Counted from the stretch's first letter, positions 49,601 through 60,800 are shown. The stretch is DNA of 64,000 bases from Sordaria brevicollis (GCA_033439795.1 JAUTDP010000002.1:2914001-2978000), one strand, 5' to 3'. Notes: generated by a model not told the origin, from the letters alone. Numbers and translations: made by a program.

Positions 49601-51928
49601 CACCACTGTCGAGGATACCCCCAGCCCCAGACCTCAACCAAGCAAGTACCTCTTGACCCCTGGGTCGGAAATGGGTACTCCGGATCCGTTCTTTCCACTG
49701 TCGATCGGTCGATGTTTCAATGTTGTTGTAGGGGCAACGTCGTTGGAACTGATGACCTTTGGTGGGAAAAGGGGCTTCGTTCGAAGTCGGTCGTAGCGAT
49801 TGTCGAGGAGGAAGCAGGACCTGTGGTCGGAAAACGAAGTGTGGCCGTCGGCTTAGTCGAGAGCAGCGTCCATTCGGAAAGGATGCACCGAGCCAGCTCA
49901 ATACCTACCGTAGTCCTCGCTTGACGTGTCATCCCTTGTGGGGGGATCAGCTTATTCGCCGATGATGGTCCTTCAACCCGAAAGATCTATTCCCGTTAGT
50001 CGAACCGCTTCAGACGACATAGCAATCAAGGCTTACCTACCTACTTACTCTTCTGGTCTTGATTGACAGCAAGTCGAGATTGTCGCGGGCGACAATCAGC
50101 TTCTTTCCAGCATAGCGTTCACGCATGATGTCAAGCCTTCAAAGTCCTTATCTGAACAGGGGACGGTATGTTGCTCGACTCGTGCTTGGTGGAATGGAAA
50201 CTGGCGCTGGGGTCTGAGCTGGAGGTTGGGAGAATCCCAGGCCGCTCGTCTTGGAGCCGGCCCGGCCTTTGGCACACGCGGACGTATTGACGACGGAATG
50301 ATCGGAGTATTCGATGTCTCGGCTTTGTCAACTGTGTTCGGGCGGGCTTGTCGAAGCCGGCGACTTAGGATCTAACGACACCGGGCAACCAAGGAGGGGG
50401 AACTTGAGGACATCAAGCGACATCGATGATCAAGTTCTGGAATCGAGTGAGTAGAGGGGCAGCCGTCCCGAGCTCTTTACTACCTAGGGGTTGGATGTCG
50501 CTGGTGGAGAGCCTGCCTTCTTGCTGGTACCGTTGGCTTTCCAAGGCATGGCTTTTGGGGAAGGGACAATGGGACCAATAACTGGTCCCAGGATAGCAAA
50601 TAGATAAAGGGCAGCCAAGGCAGGTACCGGGGGCCCAGGGGCATACATATAGTGAGGTGTGAGTATCTAGGTACCTATCTGAGGTACCTCTTTCACCTGG
50701 TTTCGTCGTCCCTTCCCGCGCCAATTAAGCCATCGATATTGATGTCAAGGGCCATCCCTTCAAAACGTCGTTTATCGGGCAAGTACTTAGGTACAACTTA
50801 ACTCACCGATACGTTGACTCAAAATGTGGAACGAGAGGACTCAGAAAAGGTACATACATGGGTCTTGTTTGCTGCCAGAAATTCTTCGTCACTTAACTGT
50901 CTTCACGTTACTTGGGGAAGTTGTCCTAGAGACCAGGCCTTACAATGCTAGAGTATTTGACGTTGACACAGATACATCAGGAAGAACGATGACACTCACC
51001 TGTTCTGAGCAAGTATGCTAACGAATGGAAGATTTCAGAGTCATGATTTGACTCACCAGGTTTGGATGAGGAGGACGTGACGGCTACAGTGGACGTTTGT
51101 CACGGAATACCAACTCAACGGATCACAGAAAACAGCGTCACTTTGGCTGAAACAATCCTTATTTCTACCTTGCCTCCCTCAAGCATTCTCCATTCATCCA
51201 CAAGCGCTCCTAATATTTACCGTAGACATCATGTTGATGCCCACACCATGGTGAGAGAAGCTCCCTCTAGAGGTATAGAAGTCAAACGGTACATTTCTCG
51301 GACGATACAACTGGAAGGACACGTCTTGGAATCGAGTATCAACCTCATATCATCTAGTCTCACTGAATTCCTCTTGGGCTGCATGATAATGCTTTTGATG
51401 GACTGGACCAAAACTTGCAAACGGGCCTGATACTTTCCATCCAGAAAGTGATGCCCAGGCCCCCATCCTCCATCCCGTTTTCGAGGAAGTACCCAAGTAC
51501 CTTGGGCTGCCCGCTGCCTATCAACACCAAGCCAGTTCGCTCCTTCCATCATTTACTTGGAAGTTCGAGGAATTGCGGTTGAATTCTTCATCTGTTCTCT
51601 GCTCAATGTTGGACACAAACGAGGAGGCTTGCCCTACCCAATTAGCTCTGGCAATGCACTGGTGCACCCACAAGCTCTGATTTCTATAAAAAGGCTGTAA
51701 TTCTCCGCTCTCCCCCGCCGTCTTCGCTTTTTTTTCTGGCAACACCATCACCACCACCATCATTCTCTCCTTCGCACAACAGCGAATTTTCCCAGTACCC
51801 TTGGTAAAGATTCTTCCTTTGCTTTTATAACCACACTTCATTCTTCTCTCGTTCCTAACATCGATGTCTTGCTTGGGTGGATCAGAAACTACTCCCACCT
51901 GCGCACGAGCTGCCTTTTGTGCGCCATC
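46690..51928. other. Region without a resolved gene
   Basis: Both strands carry medium-length frames, mostly without an ATG at their 5' end (for example plus 48038-48673 and 49217-49924), and no family motif was recognised. ATTCAGGGG occurs three times within 130 bases (about 48498, 48554 and 48619), twice followed by a CGATCG-type sequence. GGTACCT/AGGTACC motifs cluster near 50670-50695. The last 250 bases are the promoter and leader of the next gene. Confidence 0.35.
51685..51692 (+). promoter_or_regulatory. TATA box of the Pro/Ala-rich protein gene
   Basis: TATAAAAA sits 244 bases before the ATG at 51929. It is followed by a C/T-rich stretch, as in highly expressed fungal genes, where transcription may start. 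Position and form support it as the core promoter. Confidence 0.6.
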
Positions 51929-52449
51929 ATGAGCACCAACGGTGACAAGAAAACAGTAAGTTACCTTGTGCTGAACTTCCTTGTATCTCTGGAGGTCTAT
52001 CATACTCAGGCATCCGGTGCTAATACTACATGTTTCATCAGAACCAGAACGGCGGTTACAACCGTCGTGAGATGACGGCGGCTTATGGCCTCGTGATGCT
52101 CAAGACAGGCAAAGACATCGAGCCTGTTGAGCCTAGCTCGGCACCGACGGCTAGCTCCGACCCTCCGGCCAGCACCAACCGGCCAGCCAGCCCCCGGGCC
52201 AACACCAACCTGCCCGCCCAGCCCGTACCCGCTGCTGCTGCGCGCCTCCGGGCTCCAGCCTCTCCCCAAGCCCCCGTTCCTGGCCAGGGAAGCCTCCCTG
52301 CGAGGCCACCTCGTCAGCAAGATCAGCACCGCGAGAGCGGCCCTGCTCCGGGTTCGGGTCTGCCCGCTAAGCCCGGCACCCCTCCGGCTCGCCCTCCTGT
52401 CGCTGAGCCCGTTCTCCCTCCCCGTCCTTCTTCTCCCAAGGGATACTAA
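51929..52449 (+). CDS. Pro/Ala-rich hypothetical protein, 144 aa, two exons
   Basis: Exon 1 is 51929-51955 (MSTNGDKKT) and exon 2 is 52042-52449, in phase 0 around an 86-nt intron with GTAAGT donor, TGCTAATAC branch and TCAG acceptor. After a short conserved-looking head (NQNGGYNRREMTAAYGLVML) the protein is almost wholly Pro, Ala, Ser, Arg and Gly, ending in PRPSSPKGY. It is probably disordered. No family was recognised. A good TATA box and long C/T-rich leader suggest solid expression. Codon use is C-rich, as in real Neurospora-type genes. Confidence 0.7.
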
Positions 52450-53370
52450 GGGCCACCCTGGGTTTAAGGTTTTGGAGGGGGAAAGTTTTAGTCGTAGATG
52501 CGGATTTTGCAAGTGTTGGAGGAAGTTTCAAGACCAAGGAGCGACGACACTCCGATATAACATTTCATCATGGCGTTGGGTGTCTTTTTTCCAACCAACT
52601 ACAACAGCTAATTACCTCTAATACTTAATAATAACATAATCTCTCGATGCCTAGATAACATTTGGTGAACCTCTCGTTGTCGTGAATGCTACTACAAGTG
52701 CACTGCAGTGATTCTAGTGTTACAAGTGTCTTGACCAATATCTCGTTTTTGTTTTCTTTGCATTTGTGAACCCGTATGCCCGTTATCAACAGAACATGCC
52801 ATCATTATGCGATTGAAGGTAGGATATTGTCTCATCCTCTTTCGCAAGATAGGTAAATGCCAAGGTGGGGTTGATTCGAACTAAAGCGACGAGGGTGCGC
52901 ACGTCAGACACTCGAGCATGTTTTCACAACAACGTTCTGTTGAAACGGTGTACGAGTCTTCGATTACAGAATGGAGGTGATTTTACAAATTGCCGGCGTT
53001 TTTGGTGGTTTCCATGGTTGTAAGGGTGAATGAAAGATCTTGAAGTGGAAGACAAACTTTATCAGGTCTTGGTACTGCGAAATATCTCAAGTTATCAAAC
53101 ACGAGCAGTGAGTCAGGCATACTGTAGGCGAGGGGGACTGTTTGATCTTGTATCAACTCTGGGTAAGGTGATTCTATGTACAAATAACCCTACAAGATCT
53201 CCCCAAGTGTCTTTTCTTGTCACCCATCCATGTCTCATCCGGTGACCTCCTTCACGCAACACCACCTGTACACAATGAGGCGGGGCCACAGCTCCGGTCG
53301 GTTCGGTACTTCTTTGCCAGCCGTTGTGTGCTGTTCCAAAACTGCCCATCGCTGCTAGGACCGGAATTTG
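52450..53370. other. Intergenic between convergent genes
   Basis: Holds the 3' end of the Pro/Ala-rich gene and the 3' end of the small leftward gene at 53371. No other feature seen. Confidence 0.5.
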
Positions 53371-53583
53371 TTAGGGTGTTGGTAGTGGTTGTGGTGATGG
53401 TGGTGGTGGTGGTGCCCACTGCTTCCTTGCTTCCTCAGCGGAAGTGCTCGGCCGCGATGCTGACCCAGCGGAACTTGTACTCGGTGCCGGGATGGTGAAT
53501 GGGACCCTCAACAAGTACAGCAACCAGGAGAGCAGCACGGAGGGAGATGTGCTACTCTCCTGGCTGTTGTTTTGTTGAGGCAT
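53371..53583 (-). CDS. Candidate small protein, 70 aa, with 5' leader intron
   Basis: ATG at 53583. The product has a polar start (MPQQNNSQESS), a hydrophobic segment VLLSWLLYLLRVPF that could sit in a membrane, a Ser/Ala-rich part, the motif ASRPSTSAEEARKQWAP and a poly-Pro end. Upstream an intron with good signals (53700-53627: GTGAGT donor, AACTGAC branch, TTAG acceptor) shows that the leftward strand is transcribed. The 52-bp DNA of the shared motif recurs at 57329-57380 in opposite orientation. Another frame of this locus ends in TEYKFRWVSIAAEHFR and is also coding-like, so the true frame is not certain. Confidence 0.4.
   Translation of the reverse strand: MPQQNNSQESSTSPSVLLSWLLYLLRVPFTIPAPSTSSAGSASRPSTSAEEARKQWAPPPPPSPQPLPTP
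53411..53462. repeat. 52-bp segment repeated inverted at 57329-57380
   Basis: GGTGCCCACTGCTTCCTTGC and the following 32 bases match the reverse complement of 57329-57380 with one difference. Both copies lie at the 3' end of small candidate genes and in the same orientation relative to those genes. Confidence 0.9.
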
Positions 53584-54718
53584 GACAGGAAACGTTGTTG
53601 GAAGACGGCGGTGGCGGCAGCGGCGGCTAATTATCAGGTGTCAGTTATGGTTGGAATGAAGCACGTTGTCAGGACGCAGACGAAGAGGAATAAAACTCAC
53701 CAGGGGGAGGCAGAAAACACAACCGCTTGACGCAGTTGGCACAGGGTCGTGAGGCAAGCAAGAACGTGGCGGCCACTGCCAACTTCGGCCTGGAGACGCC
53801 CTACGTGGTGAAGCTGTGCTGAGGCTGGAAGCTTTGTTGTTGTTGTTGACGAGGAGAAGGTGCGACGAGCTATGAAGATGAGCTCGAGACACACCCGACG
53901 CCGCTGTGATGGCTGGGAGGGCGGGCTCGATGCCGGCGCCGGGTGTGTAGCCCCTAACTATCTTTGGCAATGTTTCGGGGCAAGTGTGCAACGGGTGTCC
54001 GTGAAGGCGCTTGATCTGAGGCGTTCATGTTAGGTCACGCCAGAAGAAAGGACAGCGAAAGGCGAGAATCGAGGGAAGCAGTGTCCCTGGCATTTGCTGC
54101 TTCACACCAGGGAATGCTTACCTTCATGAATCTGGCGCGGCGTGTCGACTTGACGTCCCAAGGACAGGGGACGGAGACGAACGATCAGTCGTTTCTCGCA
54201 CACCGAGTGACGAGGACATCACGATGTAAGGAATGGTGGTGAACTTGTTGATTGAAGAGGAGAGGCAGAAGGTGTTGATGCACTCCTATGCCTTGATTTG
54301 AGTCTTGAAGACGGCCATCTTGAGGATCTGAAATATGTGGAAAGGAAGAGAAAATTTTCTGGAAAAGGCGGAGGGATGAGGGGTGATATAATTGTGAGTG
54401 TCTGGTGGGCGTCTGGTGCGAACGAGGGCTTGAACACGTAAGCCACACCACCAAACCACTCACATGAGATACTTCTCTTGCACGTATCCGCGATACTGAT
54501 TTCACTTTCCATGCCCTAGAGGCGAATCATCAACCCCAGGGAAGGGGCCACACGTTAATGCCAGTCCAAGTCCTTCCCGTTGGCAGCTGTCGTGGGGTGG
54601 TGGCTGTGCCCTGGCCGCCAGCTCTGTTCTCTGGCTCCGGAGTCCAGTGTGGCTAGGCAGCTCCTTCCCTAGTAGTAGGTATATGGACTAGGTGCCTTCC
54701 TCCTTTGTTCAAGAAATT
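53584..54718. other. Leader, leader intron and promoter of the small leftward gene
   Basis: The 74-nt intron at 53627-53700 has donor, branch site and acceptor for leftward transcription. Farther right (53700-54512) several coding-like fragments are seen on the minus strand but cannot be joined without transcript data. Confidence 0.4.
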
Positions 54719-54821
54719 GCACGGCTAGTTTAATGGTCAGAATGTCGCACCTTAAGACCCGTTCTCGTTGGCAGGGGCGAGGCAGGAGCGAAGACGCGGG
54801 TTCGATTCCCGAGCCGCTGCC
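54719..54821 (+). pseudogene. Degenerate tRNA-like sequence with A and B boxes
   Basis: A good B box (GGTTCGATTCC near 54799-54811) and an A-box-like sequence (TAGTTTAATGGTCAG near 54725) lie about 65 bases apart. A T stem of four pairs forms. The acceptor arms GCACGGCT and AGCCGCTGC pair only if one base is bulged, and the anticodon region (around CTTAAGA) does not form a regular stem unless about 30 bases are treated as an intron. It is therefore most likely a tRNA pseudogene or tRNA-derived repeat, with an intron-containing tRNA as the less likely reading. Confidence 0.4.
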
Positions 54822-55733
54822 TACATTGGATTTTCTTTTTTTGTGCTGCGGTATGGCTTTTCAAGTTGCCAGCTGCACACTCCAATCATTTTTGTTACTT
54901 TGCCAACTAACAACAGCTTGACGAGGATCAAGAGTGAAAAGCATAGATAGATTAACTACATGTATTCTACCGGCTTTCCTTCTGCAGCCAGCAGTCAAGA
55001 AGATTTGAACCCAGTTCACAAGTTTGGGCTGACTTCAAATTCAACGCTGTGGAGGAGACATGATTTCCAACATGATTGTCCTCTGGCGATGTGATAACAC
55101 TTGATCAAAATCACACGTGAATCCCGCTCTTACAATCTCCTTCTACCTTGTATCCTTTGTATTTTGTAAACATTAATTCCATCCCATGACAGGAAAAACT
55201 ACACTCATACATTCCTTATACTTGATGGTACCTCTAGAGAAGGTTGTCTGTATCAACATACAACTGTCCATAAGGTACCTGCTAGAGGTCTGGTACTAAG
55301 TTGTGAGACCTTCTCCAAGGGTCCAAGGCCAAGCAAGCAAACTTCATTTAGATTCGACATTTGGTTTCAATGCCGGGGCTTCTTGACTGGAGATCCAGTA
55401 GGATCATCTCGTCCATGGCAATTCTTTGCTCCATTGTCGCGATCTTGTGTGCTAAACACCTCACCTTAAGCTTTCCTATTCCTCTAGTCTTGGATAGGGG
55501 GTGGTGGTGTTGGTTGGCCTCCCTGGCATCTAGCGCCTCATATGAGCTTGAGAGGCGTTCTTGCGCCCTTCTCGCAGCCGGACGGGCTGGCAGCGTCTAT
55601 ATCTTGCAGTTACCGTTGGGTAACTGCCCCCCACGTTGATCTGCTACCGTTCCGGTAGCTTGCCTAAGTACATGTCATCGTTACCTGCTCACCCAAGCTC
55701 TGAATCCCGAGTCACTCATCCTTGAGAGCCAAT
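54822..55733. other. Intergenic, with two adjacent hairpins
   Basis: No gene supported. Contains GGTACCT motifs near 55228 and 55274 and the paired hairpins at 55606-55659. Confidence 0.45.
55606..55659. repeat. Two adjacent perfect hairpins
   Basis: GCAGTTACC-GTTG-GGTAACTGC at 55606-55627 and GCTACCG-TTC-CGGTAGC at 55643-55659, separated by 15 bases. The two stems are related (GTTACC/GGTAAC and GCTACC/GGTAGC), with changes on both arms. They lie about 75 bases beyond the 3' end of the leftward exon at 55734. Confidence 0.8.
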
Positions 55734-55979
55734 TCAATCATCGACTTCCTCGATGCCGTAGCTGGCGACCTGAGCCACGATCTCTTCGGCGCTGTCGTGC
55801 ACGTCCTCTCCGTAGACTTCAAGTTCCCAACCCGCGAAAGGGCCGTTGGCGATGTAGACAAACGCCTTACCGTTGCGGCTGTGGACATCACGGATGTCCC
55901 ACCTCATTGAAAAGACTTTGGTATTCTTTGGAGTGCGGCCCACCGAACTCGCCGTTGGTAATTCCTCAAGTCGGCGGGA
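55734..55979 (-). CDS. Terminal exon of a small acidic protein, at least 81 codons
   Basis: The exon begins after an acceptor (CTCTAG, with CCTGACT as branch site about 20 bases upstream) and stays open to the stop at 55734: SRRLEELPTASSVGRTPK, then WDIRDVHSRNGKAFVYIANG, then an acidic end AEEIVAQVASYGIEEVDD. An ATG at 55907 would give a 57-residue protein if no upstream exon exists. The codon use and regular composition support coding. No family recognised. The upstream exon was not found; its donor may lie within the 56-kb region, antisense to the next gene's leader. Confidence 0.5.
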   Translation of the reverse strand, partial: SRRLEELPTASSVGRTPKNTKVFSMRWDIRDVHSRNGKAFVYIANGPFAGWELEVYGEDVHDSAEEIVAQVASYGIEEVDD

Positions 55980-56750
55980 CTAGAGGTAGCATGGGCAGAG
56001 TCAGGTCCAGTCTAGAGGTAATCTGGCGGCTGATCGTAAAACTGTGAAATTCAAATTCGCGAGATATGTCTGCATATCAGTCAAAAGCTTTCATCTCATC
56101 TCAGTTGTCGTGCCCCTCTTTCTGATAATGTCTGATTTGAAGTTTTGGTAGGAGGTAAATAGTGCAAGTGTCTCGTCGTGCCCCTCTCTTCGTCTCTAGC
56201 CTTCTACTCCTCGGCAACAACAACAACAAAGCTTCGAAACTCTCGCGAGTTTTTTTTTCCTGCGCCTGGTCAAGACCAACAACGTAAGTACTATCACGCG
56301 CTTCTTCTGGCTTCACAAGATGTTTTCTGTGATGTTCACATCTTGTGATCTCGACGGAGTAATATTTTGATCACATCTTTTCGTGTTGATCTCACGTTGA
56401 TGCGACAAAATCTCACGACCTCATCACTTCAAGTCACGATGGCTTCACCTTGACAGATGTTCCCTATCCTGTCACTGCACCCTGATAAACAAGCCTTCAT
56501 CTATCTGCCAAAAATTCGCGGATGATGGTCAGGAACGTGTGCTAACCTTCTTTCCTTTCCAGTACCACAAAACCCTCACTTTCTCTCGTCTCGCTGCGCG
56601 CTCCCCGGGCCCGCCAGCCCAACCAAGCTCTCCTGCCGTCGTGCCGCCGTGCCGCTCGCCGTGCCCTTGCCCTCGCCTCCTTTTTTCTCCTCTTCCGCCG
56701 CCGGCCGCCAAACCCCCGGCCACCACCACCACACCACCACCACCAGCACC
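55980..56750 (+). promoter_or_regulatory. Promoter and leader with 279-nt intron of the gene at 56751
   Basis: A GTAAGT donor at 56284 and a GCTAAC branch site followed by a TTTCCAG acceptor ending at 56562 define an intron inside the leader. The exon before it is CAA-rich (CAACAACAACAA near 56216), as is common in efficiently translated fungal messages. This shows rightward transcription. A C/T-rich exon of 188 bases leads to the ATG. Confidence 0.6.
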
Positions 56751-56981
56751 ATGGCCCCCGGTGCCCTCGCCGCTGCCTTGGCCGCTCTCTTCCGCCGCAC
56801 CGGCTCCCTGGCTGCCCAACTTTGGGGCTTCATTGCCCAGATGGTCTGGTCCACCACCACCACCACCACCACCACTAACCCTGCCGCCGCTGCCCGTGCC
56901 GCCGCCGCCGCCGACCCCGAGGCCGGTCTCCCTGCTGCCGTCTCCGCTGCAGCCCCCTCCTCCAGGCGCTGCGCAGCCTAG
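56751..56981 (+). CDS. Ala-rich small protein, 76 aa, ending at UAG with open extension
   Basis: The ATG at 56751 is in an ideal context (CACCATGGC). The product MAPGALAAALAALFRRTGSL continues with AAQLWGFIAQMVW, an amphipathic or membrane-like helix, then an eight-Thr run, an Ala-rich part and SSRRCAA before TAG at 56979-56981. Codons are strongly C-ending, as in real genes here. The same frame then continues without a stop to 57354 (separate entry). The short form could be the whole protein, a truncated allele, or the main product of a readthrough gene. No family recognised. Confidence 0.6.
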   Translation: MAPGALAAALAALFRRTGSLAAQLWGFIAQMVWSTTTTTTTTNPAAAARAAAAADPEAGLPAAVSAAAPSSRRCAA

Positions 56982-57356
56982 CAGGCTGCAATGCCCTGGG
57001 TGGAGGTGGGTCTGCGCCTCGCTCGCGCCGGGCTCCGCGAGCTCTGGTCCATCCTGGACCCCACCGCGCCCTGCCCTCCTCCCCGGGTCGGTTTTGTTTC
57101 GGCCCTGGTCGCCCTTTCCCGGCCTGGTCCGGTCGTCACTTCCCCGGCCATCGAGGCCTTCCTTGTCCCTGGCCCGGACACCCCGCCGCCGTCGCCTGTT
57201 TTCGCCGGCCGTTTCCGCCCGGTCCTTTTCCGCGTGCGTGGTCCGGCTGCGCGCCACCAGAGCGGCACCCGGGCGCCGCCCAGCACTCCCCTCGAGCGGC
57301 CTGCTGTGGGCCATGACCTTGGCTTGGCCAGCATCACGGCCGAGCACTTCCGCTGA
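56982..57356 (+). other. Open in-frame extension after UAG, 124 codons
   Basis: After TAG the frame continues CAG GCT GCA ATG CCC TGG and reads on to TGA at 57354: QAAMPWVEVGLRLARAGLRE, LWSILDPTAPCPPPRVGF, then a Pro/Arg-rich part ending SITAEHFR. Codon use matches the part before TAG. An internal ATG at 56991 is the only other start. The context UAG-CAG fits the UAG-CAR core known to favour readthrough but not the full CARYYA motif. The alternatives are a C-to-T change from CAG, a sequencing error or an unrecognised intron. A competing frame (ASRPSTSAEEARKQWAP) overlaps the last 50 bases. Confidence 0.4.
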
Positions 57357-57380
57357 GGAAGCAAGGAAGCAGTGGGCACC
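57329..57380. repeat. 52-bp segment repeated inverted at 53411-53462
   Basis: Covers the last codons of the extension at 57354 and 24 bases beyond. The only difference from the other copy is TCA against TCG in the ASRPST frame (silent) or ACG against GCG in the AEHFR frame (Thr/Ala). Confidence 0.9.
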
Positions 57381-57871
57381 AGCGCGGCGTCGTTTGGTTG
57401 CCAGGCTAAGGAAGGAAGCGGAGGATCATCCCAGCCGTAGTTCTGACGGATGGGGGTTGGAGAGGAGGGGTTGGGATGGGGGTGCATAGGGGCGTTCAGG
57501 TTTGGTACATGTAAGAAGGGGAGGAATAGTTTTTCTTTGAGGATTGTAAAGGATGGGTAAATGTATGAAGTGGAGGATTTGGAGGGCATCCATTGGAGTG
57601 GCTTCGTGTTTTGACCATTGGCAAAGGCGTATCAGGATGGGCCGGATGAATTGACCTTTCTTTTGGTGTTCGAAACTTCAAAGTGCTGAAAAACGCAGCA
57701 TGATACGTGATGTGATTAAACAGCCACTTGACTGGACGGGCGCCACTGAGCTCAAAACCTCGTCAACTATAATTGACCATGATGCTTGGTCCTTGGTTTC
57801 CCTTTGAATTGCAGTTTGAAGGTGTAGACCCCCAAGCTCACTATCTCCCATATCTTTACCTCAACACCCAT
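57381..57871. other. Intergenic between convergent 3' ends
   Basis: Presumed 3' untranslated regions of the gene at 56751 and of the CorA-like gene. Nothing else seen. Confidence 0.5.
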
Positions 57872-60800
57872 TCAATAAGGCAAGCCCCATTTCTCTCCTG
57901 CCAGCTTGCCAGGCGCGGTCACCTCTCCCCTCCCAGCCCTTGAATACCCACCGTCATAATCTCTACCCTCATAATGACTATACGATCTTCGCCTCAGGTT
58001 CTCGGACCTCCTTGGACGATGACCCGAGTATTCTGACTCGGTCTCGCCGTACATCCCGGTACCATCAATCTGCCACTTCTCAGTAGCAGATCCCACAGAC
58101 GGCAGCTTGCTACCTCCACCGATCCTGGACACCCAGCGGAAGGCGGTTCCAAGATCTCCGGTGAAGAGAAAGCCGATGAAGAGGACGGCGACAGTGACGG
58201 GAATGGCAACGGCCCAGTAAGCCCATTGCCCAACTTCCATGTCGCGAATGTCACTGGTGTTCATGCCAAAGATGCTCGAGACGGCTGACAGAGGCAAGAA
58301 GATAATGGTGACTACCGTAAAGGCGTATATCAGGCGTTCCTGGCGGTCTTTCTTGATATCGACCTTGTTCCGATTCTGAGAGAAAGCTTGTTAGCACCCA
58401 CGCGGAGTACTTTACATGAAGAGAAGAGACGGGCGAACGTACCATTACCCTTAGCTGCTTGGAGTGAAGCTCATACTCCTCAAACTCGCGCTCGCGCTGA
58501 TCGAGTTGCAGAACACATTCATTGAGGAACAGTTGACGGAAGCCTCCCGGATCTCGTGCGGATAGCTGCTTCGATTCCTCCGACATTGAGCCGGGAACAT
58601 CTTCGACATAGAAAGGCGGAGGCTCATATCCCCGCTGCCCATAGCCGGGGTCGGGCTTTATTCCCGATTGTTCGTGATAATTGTATTGTCTATCTTGGAC
58701 TTGGGCCAACGGCAGTATAATTTTCGGCCTTCCAGAGTAATTTATGGGCGTTGCGCGCGAACGAGTCGATGCCGGCATTCGGTAGGAGGACTGTTGGCTG
58801 TACTTTTCCAGACGCTCGAATATCTCTCGTTGCGACGTGATAGTATTCTGTATTACCATTAGTTCTTGGTCAAGAAGGTCGAGGCGCTGTTCGTGTGATC
58901 TGTCGGACTGTTTGCCAGTGATTTCTGATTCCTAGTTGTTGAAAGCCCCGAGTTAGCAATCTCCACTAGCCAGCGAGTCCACGGATGTCCTGTCTCTGAC
59001 ACTTACAATGGCATTCAAGTACTCAGAATATGTCTGGCTGATATTCGGCAGACCAGGGGTAACATCCGCTAGAAGCCTCATGCTCATTAATGAGACTAGC
59101 TCTTGGGGAAGAACCACGGCCTTCTCGAGTAGAGGCTTCTTAGCCATGTCTTTGACAATGGCATTGAGTCCTTGGCTGATGAGAGGTTTTGCATGGAAAT
59201 CCAGGAAAGTCAACGCTCTCAGCGGATCAGTCGACATGGAAGAAAGGCCGAGGAGGATATGGAGCCAGCCATCGATCAGTTGATCGGGCACGTGGATCTG
59301 AACACGGTCCGCATGTTGCGCATGTAGAAAGGTTTCTGTGAAGTAGAGTATCATGCCGGCAAGCTCTTTTAGCAAAGCTCGTAGTTGGTCTCGATCGTCG
59401 GCCACATCTTCGTCATGTTGCTACGACTACCATCAGCATTATGATCCTTGAACAGCAGGGGCGACGTAGCTCAAACTAACCTTGACTTGGCTCTTCACGG
59501 CACCCCAGAATTTGGACGCCATTGGAATTTCACTTGTCTCAGGCAGGAAGAATTTGAAAACCATGTCGGCCAGGTTGAATATGTCAGCTCGTATCTCGTA
59601 GTCCTGCGGGCTGGATGAGCGTGTTCTCTTTTCGGCATGGACCAACTCCAGCTCCTCCTGTTCGAGCATGTGATAGACCGACAGTCGGCTGGCGCTAGGG
59701 CAACGTTTGTATGCACGTTGGTCGCTGACACTTGTCTCGTGCAACAAGATTGTTTCTATTTCGTGGAGGCGCTCGTCGAGTTTGGCTTCGTCAATCGTAT
59801 TGTCTGTGGCCAGCGAAACGTCATCGAGGCATGTAAAAAGCGCAAAAGATGGACTCGAAGATGGCGGAGAAGGCTTCGGAGGATCAACCGTTGTTAGCTT
59901 TGTAGGGGGCCGCAGGTGTTTTGCTTTCTTCGCAGTATCACTACGGATTCCTCTCTTGGAGCTGGTTGTCTCGCCATCTTTGGGCTGTTCATCTGTTGTA
60001 GTCTCCTCCTGTTGAGATTCGCGTTGGATTGGGACAAGGCGTCCAGATGTTGGAAGCTTGGGTGCTGGTCTGTAAGTGCTAGATTAGTACCAGTTCCCAA
60101 TATATGTGTGAGTACCTTGGCCAGGGCTAAGTAAAACGTACCCAATTTCGAGGTCAAAAGAGATTGTATGCGAGTGTTTCTGGCTTGCTGACGCCCATAT
60201 TTTTGACCAGTCTTCCGGGTTGATCAAACGCTTGTTACGGTAGAAGCAGAGGGGGAGATGCCAGAACTCCCAAAAATGAGAGACGAAGTCCTAGTGAGTG
60301 CAAGGGTTAGACAGCAGCTAGCATAACGAATTATGTCCTTATCCAAAGCGCAAGACTTACAAACCATGTCTGGCAATCCTTCACAGGCAGAGTCCACATA
60401 ACATTGCCACCGAATCTGACCCAAAACTTTTGTTGGGATTGCTCATCGGAGAGGCTGCTCAAGGATTTGGATGACTTTGTAATCGAGGTTCCGCATAGAA
60501 CGTCTTCAGACATTCTGCCGTACGTGATTACGAATGCTAGAAAGTGCGTGTGAACAAGAGGTGTTTGGACCGGACAGTATCCCCTACACCAGGTTGAAAA
60601 AGGGGGGAACCTTACAATTGTTGATGATGATGCACCAAAGCTGGGAAATATGGAAACACAGGCCTGGCCCGGCCTTCGCAACTTGTCGTACGGCTTGTTG
60701 CATGTCGCGCTCTTTAGCTGCTCGAGAAAACTGGGCCTGCAGTAGAGTCTGGATCGGAAACGTTGATGAGTTCTCGGCACCGGAGAGAAGACCAGAGTAT

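Noticed and set aside
49217..49924. 235-codon plus-strand frame
   Set aside because: Begins at TTG, with no ATG for about 90 codons, no recognised motif, and equally open minus-strand frames over the same DNA.
56539..57489. 316-codon plus-strand Pro/Ser-rich frame
   Set aside because: It overlaps the frame at 56751, which has a perfect start context and C-ending codons. The long frame starts inside a leader intron. Its last 50 codons may still be coding (ASRPSTSAEEARKQWAP) and are noted in the 52-bp repeat.
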